A DNA stretch of 64,000 nt from Agriterribacter humi. GTDB taxonomy: Bacteria; Bacteroidota; Bacteroidia; Chitinophagales; Chitinophagaceae. The notes beneath the pieces are model-generated. The model searched no databases and had not been told where the DNA came from. It saw nothing but the letters and a program-made list of their open reading frames with translations. Below, one piece after another: positions 35,975 to 43,690 of this stretch (position 1 is the first letter of the stretch; each line of letters begins with the position of its first letter). The translations under genes were made by a program, and so were the position numbers. Where the stretch lies: contig NZ_VOHQ01000005.1 in the NCBI RefSeq assembly GCF_009192765.1, positions 282,547 to 346,546 of the forward strand, read 5' to 3'.

Positions 35975-37279
35975 GTGATCACAAAATTTTACAATCTATT
36001 CATCAATATATATGGTTTTGCCATGAAAGTCGCTTCCCTGTGGAATCCCAAAGCGAAGCAATGGAAAGATGGCCGAAAGGGATTCTTCGAAAAACTGTCC
36101 AAAACACTGGAAAATTTACCCAATGGTAATCCCACCATATGGATGCATTGTGCTTCTTTGGGCGAATTTGAACAGGGAAGACCACTTTTAGAAAAAATAA
36201 AGGCACGGCATCCACAGGCAAAAATCATACTTACTTTTTTTTCTCCTTCGGGATATGAAATCAGGAAGGGTTACAAGGGTGTAAACCTGGTATGCTATCT
36301 GCCCTTAGATACAGCTTCAAATGCTGCAACATTTGTTAACTATATTAATCCTACCCTGGTACTGTGGGTGAAATATGAATTCTGGCTGCATTATTTGCAG
36401 GAGTTAAAAAGAAAAGACATACCTGTTTTGCTCATATCGGGTTTGTTACAAAATGAAAACGCTTTTTACAAATTATACCGCAAAAGACTGCTTGCCTGTT
36501 TTACTCATTTTTTCGTACAAACAGAAGCATCAGCTCAAAAATTGGCAGCAATAGGGTTTAGTGAAAATGTAACCGTATCGGGCGATACCCGTTTTGACAG
36601 GGTAATTGAAATTGCAGAGGCTTTCGAACATATACCTGCCGTGGCAAAATTTTGTTCGGGGCACAAAGTACTGGTTGCCGGCAGTACCTGGACGGAAGAT
36701 GAAGAAGAATTGACACATTATGTAAGAGTGAACCCGGATATAAGATTTATTATAGCACCCCATGAGGTTGACGAAGAAAATATAAAAGACCTGCAAAAGG
36801 AATTTCCCCGATCCGTTCTTTTTTCAGCTTTGCAATCAAAACCTTTTCATAATGAGGCTGTTAAAGCTTTTGATGCGCTTGCAGGGTCTGCACAGCCTAA
36901 TGAAGTGATCAATACACTGATCATAGATAATATAGGCATGCTTTCACGCTTATATAAGTATGCCGACATAACATATGTAGGCGGCGGATTTGGTGAGTCG
37001 GGACTTCATAATATACTGGAAGCTGCGGTATATGGCAAACCGGTTTTCTTTGGCCCCGTGTATCAAAAGCATTTTGAAGCTATTGAACTTGAAGATGCCG
37101 GTGGGGCAATTAGTATAGAAAACGCACTGGAATTAGAAGCCAGGCTGAAAGAGTTATGGGAAAATGAAAATTTGCTGAAAGAAAAAGGAGAGGCTGCAAA
37201 ACAATATGTATATGCCAGCGCCGGCGCTACCGGTTATATAATGGACTATATTTATAAAAATCGTCTTCTTACCAACTGA
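35975..37279 (+). CDS. kdtA: 3-deoxy-D-manno-octulosonic acid (Kdo) transferase
   Basis: It attaches Kdo to lipid A precursor at the inner membrane, joining lipid A to LPS core. The N-terminal hydrophobic helix (KFYNLFINIYGFAMKVASLWNPKAKQWKDGRKG) is the usual opening. WMHCASLGEFEQGRPLLEKIKARHP contains the catalytic Glu. VAGSTWTEDEEEL, FIIAPHEVDEENI and TYVGGGFGESGLHNILEAAVYGKPVFFGP follow. GTG 35975 (434 residues) is chosen because an upstream in-frame TTG at 35948 overlaps a -7 element (35943-35950). Its end overlaps the convergent next gene by 28 nt. Confidence 0.92.
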   Translation: MITKFYNLFINIYGFAMKVASLWNPKAKQWKDGRKGFFEKLSKTLENLPNGNPTIWMHCASLGEFEQGRPLLEKIKARHPQAKIILTFFSPSGYEIRKGYKGVNLVCYLPLDTASNAATFVNYINPTLVLWVKYEFWLHYLQELKRKDIPVLLISGLLQNENAFYKLYRKRLLACFTHFFVQTEASAQKLAAIGFSENVTVSGDTRFDRVIEIAEAFEHIPAVAKFCSGHKVLVAGSTWTEDEEELTHYVRVNPDIRFIIAPHEVDEENIKDLQKEFPRSVLFSALQSKPFHNEAVKAFDALAGSAQPNEVINTLIIDNIGMLSRLYKYADITYVGGGFGESGLHNILEAAVYGKPVFFGPVYQKHFEAIELEDAGGAISIENALELEARLKELWENENLLKEKGEAAKQYVYASAGATGYIMDYIYKNRLLTN

Positions 37280-37968
37280 TCAAATTGCTTCACCGCAGGG
37301 TGTTCTTCATTCCATCCTAGTTTCAGTTTCAGTTCACGTAATATCCAGAACTCGGCTTCGGGATAAATGGTAAAATGGTTGATGGTCTTTAGCGATCTTT
37401 CATACATCGCTTCGTCTCCCCGAAAAAGCTCTGTAATAAAAATGAACCGGTCATTTACACCAATCGCTTTCTTAATATCCTTAAGTGGTTCTTCTTTTAA
37501 TTTTTCACCCAGCTCTGTTTTCTGTTCATACAATCTCTCATTGAGTGAGGGTTCTCCTCTGCCCATTACTTCATTAAGCTCTTTTACCTGTGGCTGATGA
37601 GACAGCGTGGGCACCTCTTCCAGTACATTAAACGCCGGTGCTGCAACAGATCCCCTATTTCCGGATCCGTTTTTTGATGGCAGCGTTATTGCATCCTCAT
37701 CTGAACTTATATTTATTTGATCGCTGGTTTCCGGTTTATCATTGCTTTTATCATTGCCCGTTTTACTTGCCAATTGTTCCGTATTGGCAACAGATATACC
37801 GCCCGGCATCATTACTGCAATTTTTTTACGTTCAGGAGCATGTTGCTGCTGTTTGAGCAGGAACAGTTCTGTTTGTAACATCTGCGCTACATGAATGATT
37901 TGATCCGGAGGAGCATTTTGCTGGTAAAGTTCCTGTAATTTGTTTATTAAAACGCCGATACGTTCCAT
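37252..37968 (-). CDS. Conserved hypothetical protein, two helical ends with disordered middle
   Basis: A 238-residue protein without a signal peptide. The N-terminal ~45 residues are a helical or coiled segment (LINKLQELYQQNAPPDQIIHVAQMLQTELFLLKQ). A polar, low-complexity linker with SNDKPETSDQINISS lies at about 50-135. The C-terminal ~90 residues (LNERLYEQKTELGEKLKEEPLKDIKKAIGVNDRFIFITELFRGDEAMYERSLKTIN) are well-formed helices that look conserved. Such C-termini recur in Bacteroidota proteins of unknown function. It overlaps kdtA tail-to-tail by 28 nt, and its own start is 95 nt from tdk on the other strand. No function can be given. Confidence 0.75.
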   Translation of the reverse strand: MERIGVLINKLQELYQQNAPPDQIIHVAQMLQTELFLLKQQQHAPERKKIAVMMPGGISVANTEQLASKTGNDKSNDKPETSDQINISSDEDAITLPSKNGSGNRGSVAAPAFNVLEEVPTLSHQPQVKELNEVMGRGEPSLNERLYEQKTELGEKLKEEPLKDIKKAIGVNDRFIFITELFRGDEAMYERSLKTINHFTIYPEAEFWILRELKLKLGWNEEHPAVKQFDQLVRRRFL

Positions 37969-38063
37969 TTGAATATGGTATTTTTGAGCGTCTGTTTAAT
38001 TAAGAATATATTATACATTATTTTCGGTGAAGTTACAAACACCTTGCCATAAAATAATCACAA

Positions 38064-38633
38064 ATGTTTACCGAACCGCACATCAAAGGAGAAAGAAGAG
38101 GATGGATAGAAGTGATATGCGGCTCAATGTTCAGCGGAAAAACAGAAGAATTGATCAGGAGATTAAAACGTGCAAAGATCGCGAACATGCGGGTTGAGAT
38201 ATTTAAACCTGCAATGGATAACCGGTATCATGAAAACGAAATCGTTTCCCACGATGAAAATTCTATTTTGTCAACACCGGTTGAAAACGCCGGAGCTATA
38301 TTATCGCCTGCACGCAATGTGGATGTGGTTGGTATTGATGAAGCGCAGTTTTTTGATGATGAAATTTCAACGGTGTGCAATCAATTGGCCCTGCAGGGTA
38401 TAAGAGTAATTGTTGCCGGGCTCGACATGGATTATTCGGGAAGGCCGTTTGGACAAATGCCCAATTTGCTTGCTGCTGCCGAATACATTACCAAGCTCCA
38501 CGCCATATGTGTGCGGTGTGGCAACATTGCCAATTATTCGTATCGCAAAACAGCGCATGAGGCACAGGTAGTGATAGGTGAAAGGGATATATATGAACCC
38601 AGGTGCAGGTATTGTTATAATTTGGAAGAATGA
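38064..38633 (+). CDS. tdk: Thymidine kinase
   Basis: Salvage enzyme phosphorylating thymidine, type II (bacterial/human TK1-like). At 189 residues it has the P-loop [18 protein letters not shown] near residue 21, the Walker B-like [11 protein letters not shown] near 91, and the lasso region [31 protein letters not shown]. The zinc cysteines are in CVRCG and CRYC. The start ATG gives the common N-terminus with [22 protein letters not shown]. The 300 nt after it hold only low-complexity repeats. Confidence 0.96.
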   Translation: MFTEPHIKGERRGWIEVICGSMFSGKTEELIRRLKRAKIANMRVEIFKPAMDNRYHENEIVSHDENSILSTPVENAGAILSPARNVDVVGIDEAQFFDDEISTVCNQLALQGIRVIVAGLDMDYSGRPFGQMPNLLAAAEYITKLHAICVRCGNIANYSYRKTAHEAQVVIGERDIYEPRCRYCYNLEE

Positions 38634-38640
38634 TGCGGGA

Positions 38641-38892
38641 TTTCTGATTTCTGATTTTTGATTTTCTGATTTAGGGTGATAGCAAAAAGTGAATTTTCCA
38701 TATCTTAGGATATCACGATCTTACGGTCTTACAGTCTTACAGTCTTGCGGTCTTACTTTCACCTCAGATACTGCAACCTGCAACCTTATGGTGAGAAGTG
38801 AAACGTGAGAAGTGAGAGGATAAATCTTTCACTTTTCCCGTCTATCGTTTCCCCGTCTCCCGTCTCTCTCCCTGCAACCTGAAACCTCTAAC
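38641..38892. repeat. Low-complexity 7/8-nt repeat tract between tdk and ccmB
   Basis: The 303-nt gap contains no gene but several short-period arrays. CTGATTT-like units lie at 38641-38672. An 8-nt unit CTTACRGT is repeated about 4.5 times at 38720-38756. CTGCAAC occurs twice at 38771-38784. GTGARAR heptamers are repeated four times at 38791-38818. CCGTCT-rich DNA with CTGCAACCTGAAACC lies at 38837-38892. A -7 element (38925-38932) follows directly before ccmB. Confidence 0.75.
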
Positions 38893-38924
38893 AATCCCAC
38901 CCCTCCACATACCTCTCCATCCCC

Positions 38925-38932
38925 TAACTTTG
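38925..38932 (+). promoter_or_regulatory. Promoter -7 element directly in front of ccmB start
   Basis: TAACTTTG ends four bases before the ATG of ccmB, so transcription should begin at or next to the start codon and give a leaderless message. No clear -33 TTG is present at standard spacing. Confidence 0.45.
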
Positions 38933-38936
38933 CTGC

Positions 38937-39593
38937 ATGTACAAACACGTCATAACACTTTTAAAAAAAGACCTGCTACTGGAACTCAGGCAGCAATATA
39001 CTTTTTACGGCGTTTTGCTGTATGTGGCTTCATCCATATTTGTATTATACCTGGCCATACAACAACCCGAAAGCGATGTGTGGAACGGGTTATTCTGGAT
39101 CATCCAGTTGTTTATCTGCGTAAATGCGGTAGCCAAAAGCTTTTTACAGGAAACCAGGGGAAGGATGCTGTACTTTTATGCCATTGCAGGACCGCAGCAC
39201 TTTATTCTTGCCAAGTTGTTGTACAATACCTTTATTATGTTGCTGATGAGTTTGATCAGCCTCGTGCTTTTTCGTGCGCTCCTGGGTAACCCGTTGATAA
39301 ACTTCTGGCAATTTACCGGCATAGTATGTATTGGATCCGTAAGCCTGAGCCTTGTATTTACCATGCTGGCTGCTATTGCTGCAAAAGCACAGCAACAGGC
39401 TTCTTTAATGGCAATCATGGGCTTTCCGATCATCATTCCGCAATTGCTGTTGCTGATGCGAATTTCCAAAGCCGGCTTGGGAGAAGCCTTCCAGGCGGGA
39501 GCTTTAGCCGATATGGTTTGGCTGCTTTGCGGATTAGACTTACTGGTTATGATAATGGCAATTATCCTTTTTCCATTTTTATGGAAAGATTAA
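38937..39593 (+). CDS. ccmB: Heme exporter protein B (ABC permease), cytochrome c maturation
   Basis: A 218-residue inner-membrane permease. Its opening VITLLKKDLLLELRQQYTFYGVLLYVASSIFVLYLA, followed by FWIIQLFICVNAVAKSFLQETRGRMLYFYAIAGPQHFILAKLLYNT, is the CcmB signature. Six hydrophobic segments are visible. CcmB works with the ATPase CcmA to load heme on CcmC/CcmE. ccmC and a ccmD-like gene follow on the same strand, but ccmA and ccmE are not nearby. The 58-nt gap to ccmC contains a separate promoter. Confidence 0.92.
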   Translation: MYKHVITLLKKDLLLELRQQYTFYGVLLYVASSIFVLYLAIQQPESDVWNGLFWIIQLFICVNAVAKSFLQETRGRMLYFYAIAGPQHFILAKLLYNTFIMLLMSLISLVLFRALLGNPLINFWQFTGIVCIGSVSLSLVFTMLAAIAAKAQQQASLMAIMGFPIIIPQLLLLMRISKAGLGEAFQAGALADMVWLLCGLDLLVMIMAIILFPFLWKD

Positions 39594-39598
39594 ACGCA

Positions 39599-39628
39599 TT
39601 GTTCATTCGCTAAATTGATGTAGGTTTG
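39599..39628 (+). promoter_or_regulatory. Promoter for ccmC
   Basis: TTG at 39599-39601 and TAGGTTTG at 39621-39628 are 19 nt apart, matching the Bacteroidota consensus. The predicted start near 39634 leaves a leader of about 18 nt before ATG 39652, so ccmC can be transcribed independently of ccmB. Confidence 0.65.
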
Positions 39629-39651
39629 CGGCATTAAATAATAGAAAAAGG

Positions 39652-40320
39652 ATGAAGAAATCCTGGTGGAAGATACTTTGCATCGTTTTATTGATTTACG
39701 TATTGCTTGGCGGTCTTTTGATGGAAGTACCCCGAAAAGCCATTTTGAATGAAACCATACGGAATATTTATTTTCATGTACCCATGTGGTTTGGGATGAT
39801 GACGTTGTGCGGCTGCTCTGTATACCATTCTATCCGTTTTTTGCGAAACCCCGATTTATTAAGCGACATCAAAGCAACCTCGTATGCCTCAACTGGTATG
39901 CTGTATGGTATACTCGGTATTATAACAGGTGCCATATGGGCCAATTATACCTGGGGTAAGCCCTGGAGCAACGATATCAAACAAATTGGCGCAGCGATAG
40001 CTTTATTGATATATGCAGCTTATTTTGTATTAAGAAATTCCATTACAGATATAGACAAACGGGCAAGAGTAGGCGCAGTATACAATATATTCGCTTTCGC
40101 CATGCTGCTGCCTGCATTGTGGATCATTCCCCGTATGATGGAATCATTGCACCCCGGTGGCATGGGAAACCCCGGTGCTGACCCCAGAGACATGGACACG
40201 CGTATGCGGATGATATTCTGGCCGGCTGCGGTACCGGGCTTTATACTTTTGGGTATCTGGATCAGCACCATCATCATCCGGTTTCGTAAAATAGAAGATA
40301 AAAACCTTTTACATGTTTAA
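39652..40320 (+). CDS. ccmC: Cytochrome c maturation heme-handling protein CcmC
   Basis: A 222-residue polytopic membrane protein of the CcmC/CcsA heme-handling family. The conserved His in IYFHVPMWFGMMTLCG lies at about 42. The tryptophan-rich periplasmic motif GAIWANYTWGKPWSNDIKQ (about 98-116) corresponds to the WWD-type heme platform. The second axial His is probably the one in SLHPGG. Six transmembrane segments are apparent. It presents heme to the chaperone CcmE. It overlaps the small downstream ccmD-like gene by 8 nt. Confidence 0.92.
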   Translation: MKKSWWKILCIVLLIYVLLGGLLMEVPRKAILNETIRNIYFHVPMWFGMMTLCGCSVYHSIRFLRNPDLLSDIKATSYASTGMLYGILGIITGAIWANYTWGKPWSNDIKQIGAAIALLIYAAYFVLRNSITDIDKRARVGAVYNIFAFAMLLPALWIIPRMMESLHPGGMGNPGADPRDMDTRMRMIFWPAAVPGFILLGIWISTIIIRFRKIEDKNLLHV

Positions 40321-40540
40321 TTCATCTGTAAAAAAACCCCTCTTCGCGGTACTATTGTTTGTTGCAGCACAATCTGTTTATGCCCAGGAAAAAGTGGAAA
40401 TGGCGGATGGATTGCGCAGCAATGGTAAGATTTACGTAGTAGTGGCCGTGCTTGCGGTCATTTTCATTGGATTGCTCCTTTTTCTGATAAACATTGACAG
40501 GAAAGTAAGCCGGCTGGAAAAAGAAAATCAAAAACAATAA
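40313..40540 (+). CDS. CcmD-family small membrane protein
   Basis: A 75-residue protein. A signal-like N-terminus (FAVLLFVAAQSVYAQ) is followed by a single transmembrane helix (IYVVVAVLAVIFIGLLLFLINI) and a charged tail (DRKVSRLEKENQKQ). This is the layout of the small CcmD-like proteins found after ccmC in Bacteroidota. It overlaps ccmC by 8 nt, so the two are coupled. The role in releasing heme-loaded CcmE is inferred from known CcmD proteins. Confidence 0.8.
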   Translation: MFNSSVKKPLFAVLLFVAAQSVYAQEKVEMADGLRSNGKIYVVVAVLAVIFIGLLLFLINIDRKVSRLEKENQKQ

Positions 40541-40598
40541 TTTTCTCAGCTTCGGGTTATTATTGCATTCACGATTGGAACCTTAAAAACATTGCTAT

Positions 40599-42017
40599 AT
40601 GTCTACCCACCAGGAGTATAGTTTCTTCGATGCTGTTTTAGCAAGTTTCGACAAAGCCGCAAAATTCACCGCATGGGATCCCGGAATATTAGAACAGATC
40701 AAACAATGCAATTCGGTATACCGGATGCACTTCCCCGTTAAAATAGGCGATAAAATTGAGGTAATAAAAGCTTACCGGGTACAACATTCTCACCATAAAA
40801 CGCCCTGCAAAGGAGGCATACGGTTCGCCACTACGGTAAACCTTGATGAAGTAATGGCCCTGGCCGCATTAATGACCTATAAATGCGCCATTGTAAATGT
40901 TCCCTTTGGAGGCGCCAAAGGCGGTATTAATATTGATCCCAAAAAATACACGCCCTATGAACTGGAAAAAATTACCCGCCGCTATACACACGAACTGATC
41001 AAAAAGAATTTTATTGGCCCGGGAACCGATGTTCCTGCACCGGATTACGGAACGGGTGAAAGAGAAATGTCGTGGATATTGGATACATACACCAGCATGA
41101 AACCCGGCGAAATTGATGCACTGGGCTGCGTAACAGGAAAACCCGTTACCCAGGGGGGCGTACGCGGAAGACGAGAAGCAACCGGTTTGGGTGTTTTTTA
41201 CGGCATAAGAGAAATATGTTCTATGCCGGATATGATGGAGAAAGCCGGATTATCTAAAGGTATTAAGGGGAAAAGGGTGATTGTTCAGGGGCTGGGCAAT
41301 GTGGGCTACCATGCTGCTAAATTTTTCCGGGAAGGAGGCGCTACTGTTATTGCACTGGCAGAACTTGAAGGCGCCATTTTTAACCCCGGAGGATTAAATG
41401 AAGAGGAAGTATTTCAGCACCGGAAAAAAGAAGGCACCATTCTTAATTTTCCGGGTGCAACCAATATTCTCCATTCGCCGGATGTGCTGGAACTGGATTG
41501 TGATATTTTAATACCGGCTGCACTGGAAAATGTAATTAACGGCGAAAATGCACCCCGTATTAAAGCCAAAATTATAGGGGAAGCTGCCAACGGACCACTC
41601 ACCCCGGAGGCAGATGAAATTTTTATAAAGAAAGGAATATTGGTTGTGCCCGATATGTACCTCAATGCTGGCGGTGTAACCGTAAGTTATTTTGAATGGC
41701 TTAAAAATCTAAGCCATGTAAGATATGGGAGGATGGAAAAGCGTTTTACCGAAAACCAGAACAGTATTATACTCACCCAGATAGAGGACTTAACCGGCAA
41801 AGAAGTGAAGGCAAAAGAAAGAGAAATTATTATGCATGGGCCGGATGAAGCAGACCTGGTATATAGCGGCCTGGAAGAAACCATGATTGGCGCTACCAGG
41901 GAAATCACAGAGGTTTGGAAAAGCAATCCCGATATTCCAGATATGCGCACCGCAGCCTATGTGGTAGCGATAAACAAAGTAGGTACCAGCTATGCGGAGC
42001 TGGGGATATTTCCATAG
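40599..42017 (+). CDS. Glutamate dehydrogenase (Glu/Leu/Phe/Val dehydrogenase family)
   Basis: A 472-residue NAD(P)-dependent amino-acid dehydrogenase, most likely for glutamate. [44 protein letters not shown] contains the substrate-binding Lys and the catalytic Lys in the PFGGAKGG motif. [19 protein letters not shown] holds the catalytic Asp. [27 protein letters not shown] is the dinucleotide loop. It links 2-oxoglutarate and ammonia with glutamate in the cytoplasm. No SD is evident, as is normal in this phylum. No co-transcribed gene is seen. Confidence 0.93.
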   Translation: MSTHQEYSFFDAVLASFDKAAKFTAWDPGILEQIKQCNSVYRMHFPVKIGDKIEVIKAYRVQHSHHKTPCKGGIRFATTVNLDEVMALAALMTYKCAIVNVPFGGAKGGINIDPKKYTPYELEKITRRYTHELIKKNFIGPGTDVPAPDYGTGEREMSWILDTYTSMKPGEIDALGCVTGKPVTQGGVRGRREATGLGVFYGIREICSMPDMMEKAGLSKGIKGKRVIVQGLGNVGYHAAKFFREGGATVIALAELEGAIFNPGGLNEEEVFQHRKKEGTILNFPGATNILHSPDVLELDCDILIPAALENVINGENAPRIKAKIIGEAANGPLTPEADEIFIKKGILVVPDMYLNAGGVTVSYFEWLKNLSHVRYGRMEKRFTENQNSIILTQIEDLTGKEVKAKEREIIMHGPDEADLVYSGLEETMIGATREITEVWKSNPDIPDMRTAAYVVAINKVGTSYAELGIFP

Positions 42018-42071
42018 AATTAAGCGTGCGAATGTTTTTATTTTTTACTGTAGTGAAAATGGAAAAAAATT

Positions 42072-42100
42072 TTGTCAAAACAATTGATCTCTTATCTTTG
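42072..42100 (+). promoter_or_regulatory. Promoter for tRNA-Val
   Basis: TTG at 42072-42074 (within TTTTG) and TATCTTTG at 42093-42100 lie 18 nt apart, just short of the usual 19-21. The tRNA begins 45 nt downstream. Confidence 0.6.
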
Positions 42101-42145
42101 CACTCCCTTTACAAAAAGGGATAAAAGAAAGCTCTAAAAAATATT

Positions 42146-42220
42146 GGGAGCATAGCTCAGCTGGTTCAGAGCATCTGCCTTACAAGCAGAGGGTCCGCGG
42201 TTCGAACCCGTGTGCTCCCA
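42146..42220 (+). tRNA. tRNA-Val (anticodon UAC)
   Basis: The cloverleaf is complete: acceptor GGGAGCA with TGCTCCC, D-arm GCTC...GAGC, anticodon stem TCTGC/GCAGA with loop CTTACAA, T-arm CGCGG-TTCGAAC-CCGTG. The anticodon TAC reads valine codons (GUA). The discriminator is A, and the CCA end is not encoded. The gene stands alone between glutamate dehydrogenase and a terminator. Confidence 0.97.
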
Positions 42221-42226
42221 CATGGT

Positions 42227-42260
42227 AAAAGGTTTTGATTGTTTAATCAAAACCTTTTTT
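42227..42260 (+). terminator. Rho-independent terminator after tRNA-Val
   Basis: AAAAGGTTTTGATT (42227-42240) pairs perfectly over 14 bp with AATCAAAACCTTTT (42245-42258) around a GTTT loop, then more T. It starts seven bases after the tRNA. Confidence 0.9.
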
Positions 42261-42323
42261 GTTATATAGTATTTACTATCCGTTATACGAGGATACTACG
42301 CAGCGTTTACTAAAGAAAAATAA

Positions 42324-42917
42324 TTAAGCAGGTTCTGTATAAGCTATCCGTATGCCTCTCAATAATCTTTCTTCAGTAGCGGTTTTCATGGTTGGCCCAA
42401 TTTCTATATGGTACATGTATTTATCCAATATTTTTCCTCCGGCATCAAAGTGATTTATTACTTTTTGAAGGAAATTGTCCGGAACAGAAGTTCCGGGAGA
42501 GCAGGCTTCATATGTTACTTCAATCTCACCGGAGGGAGCATGATGATCAATATGATGCTTTAGAATCCATACGGTAATATCTTCGGAAGTATTATTTTTA
42601 TAATATATTGTAACACTTTTCATAACTGATCCCACCCGCAATAAAATCGGCGCAATCAACATGCCATTGGCTGAGTATCTTCCGTCCTGGTAATTATCCG
42701 TATATCCTCCGTTACCTGGCGGAAAGAAAAAAGAGGCGTCAATGTACAGCACTTTGTTTTTACTAATAACAGATACAATGCCCGGTTTCTTTAACGCTTT
42801 TTCCTTGACTGAAGAACCTGATTTTTTCAGAGGGCCTATGCTTTTAGTAATTTTTTTTTTAGCAACGCCCCCTTTTTTGTTAACCTTTTTCCCGGTTGAA
42901 CTTTTTTTTACTGCCAT
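42324..42917 (-). CDS. Hypothetical protein with lysine-rich N-terminal tail
   Basis: A 197-residue protein I do not recognise. The first ~48 residues are very basic, with runs of Lys, Ser and Gly (VKKSSTGKKVNKKGGVAKKK) and no signal peptide, so they may be a disordered nucleic-acid-binding or membrane-associated tail. The remaining ~150 residues look like a beta-rich domain (VLYIDASFFFPPGNGGYTDNYQ, SVTIYYKNNTSEDITVWILKHHIDHHAPSGEIEVTYEACSPG). The tail resembles histone-like tails of Bacteroidota, but the body does not match any DNA-binding fold I know. Genes on either side are unrelated and unlinked by operon spacing. Confidence 0.65.
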   Translation of the reverse strand: MAVKKSSTGKKVNKKGGVAKKKITKSIGPLKKSGSSVKEKALKKPGIVSVISKNKVLYIDASFFFPPGNGGYTDNYQDGRYSANGMLIAPILLRVGSVMKSVTIYYKNNTSEDITVWILKHHIDHHAPSGEIEVTYEACSPGTSVPDNFLQKVINHFDAGGKILDKYMYHIEIGPTMKTATEERLLRGIRIAYTEPA

Positions 42918-43327
42918 GTTTATTGGTTTTTATGATTTAAAATAAGAAAATACAAAACCTTATATTAGTGGTCAATACCATTTTAAGGTGATATTATATT
43001 AGTCAATGCCACCAGTGCTACAAATACGTTAACACCAACTATTGTTACCCCTTGCAAGGAATCTTTCATTCCTGTTCGCTATATTCCTCATTGGTATTTT
43101 TACATTGTTATCGGAGCCAGGTTTTGCATTACCATCGCTGTGATATTGCTCATCTATATTATGACATTTTTTTAACCCGTAAATTCAATTGGAGCAAGAA
43201 TATTGGTGACATATAACACTGGAACGCTCTTGCGATTAGTCTGAAGATATGTTGTATGTTGCGAATATTAAGCGGGCAGAGGAATTTATAGTATCTGTTC
43301 GCCACCTTAATTTTAAACCTTCTCCTC
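42918..43327. other. 410-nt intergenic region without a supported gene
   Basis: No RNA gene or credible CDS is seen. TATTAGTGGTCAATACCA (about 42963-42980) is partly repeated as TATTAGTCAATGCCACC (about 42996-43012). One frame is open from 42987 to 43175 with a hydrophobic end but lacks a usable start codon. No clear promoter or terminator was found. Confidence 0.6.
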
Positions 43328-43618
43328 CTAATTCAACTGTACCGCCGGCAACCTGTGCAATTGCCCGTCAATTACATTCAATTCTTCAATCTCAAATTCC
43401 CAGTATTTGTATAAGGGAGAGCCTGAAAGCTGCTTTTTAACCTCCCTTTTATTTTTAGCCGACATGGTGATCCATATCTTTTGCGATTGAAGGGTAACCA
43501 CATACTGGTCAATCACCGACTTTTCAATGAGCGTATTAACGTATGCGCGGTGTTCGGGAATAAGGGCCATGAATTCATCATTCATGTGAAACTTTATAGA
43601 AACCTGGAATTTTTTCAT
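43328..43618 (-). CDS. Small ferredoxin-like-fold protein (muconolactone isomerase/YciI-like), function unknown
   Basis: A 96-residue protein; the start MKKFQVSIKF at 43618 is preferred over one six codons upstream. The pattern of a beta strand (FQVSIKFHM), a helix with EFMALIPEHRAYVNTLIEK, a strand (IDQYVVTLQSQKIWITM) and a second helix fits a dimeric alpha/beta-barrel (ferredoxin-like) fold. Small proteins of this type include muconolactone isomerase and YciI relatives. No catalytic residues can be assigned. It stands alone, 54 nt downstream of mtaB on the same strand. Confidence 0.65.
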   Translation of the reverse strand: MKKFQVSIKFHMNDEFMALIPEHRAYVNTLIEKSVIDQYVVTLQSQKIWITMSAKNKREVKKQLSGSPLYKYWEFEIEELNVIDGQLHRLPAVQLN

Positions 43619-43690
43619 TGTTTTAATCCTCCTCACCTCACCTTTAATGTCTGGAGCAATTATAACACAAAAACTGTTAAGAGATAGCCA

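Noticed and set aside
42987..43175. Open frame with hydrophobic C-terminus in the 42918-43327 gap
   Set aside because: The frame opens after a stop without any ATG, GTG or TTG near its start and has no relatives I can recall. A gene cannot be supported.
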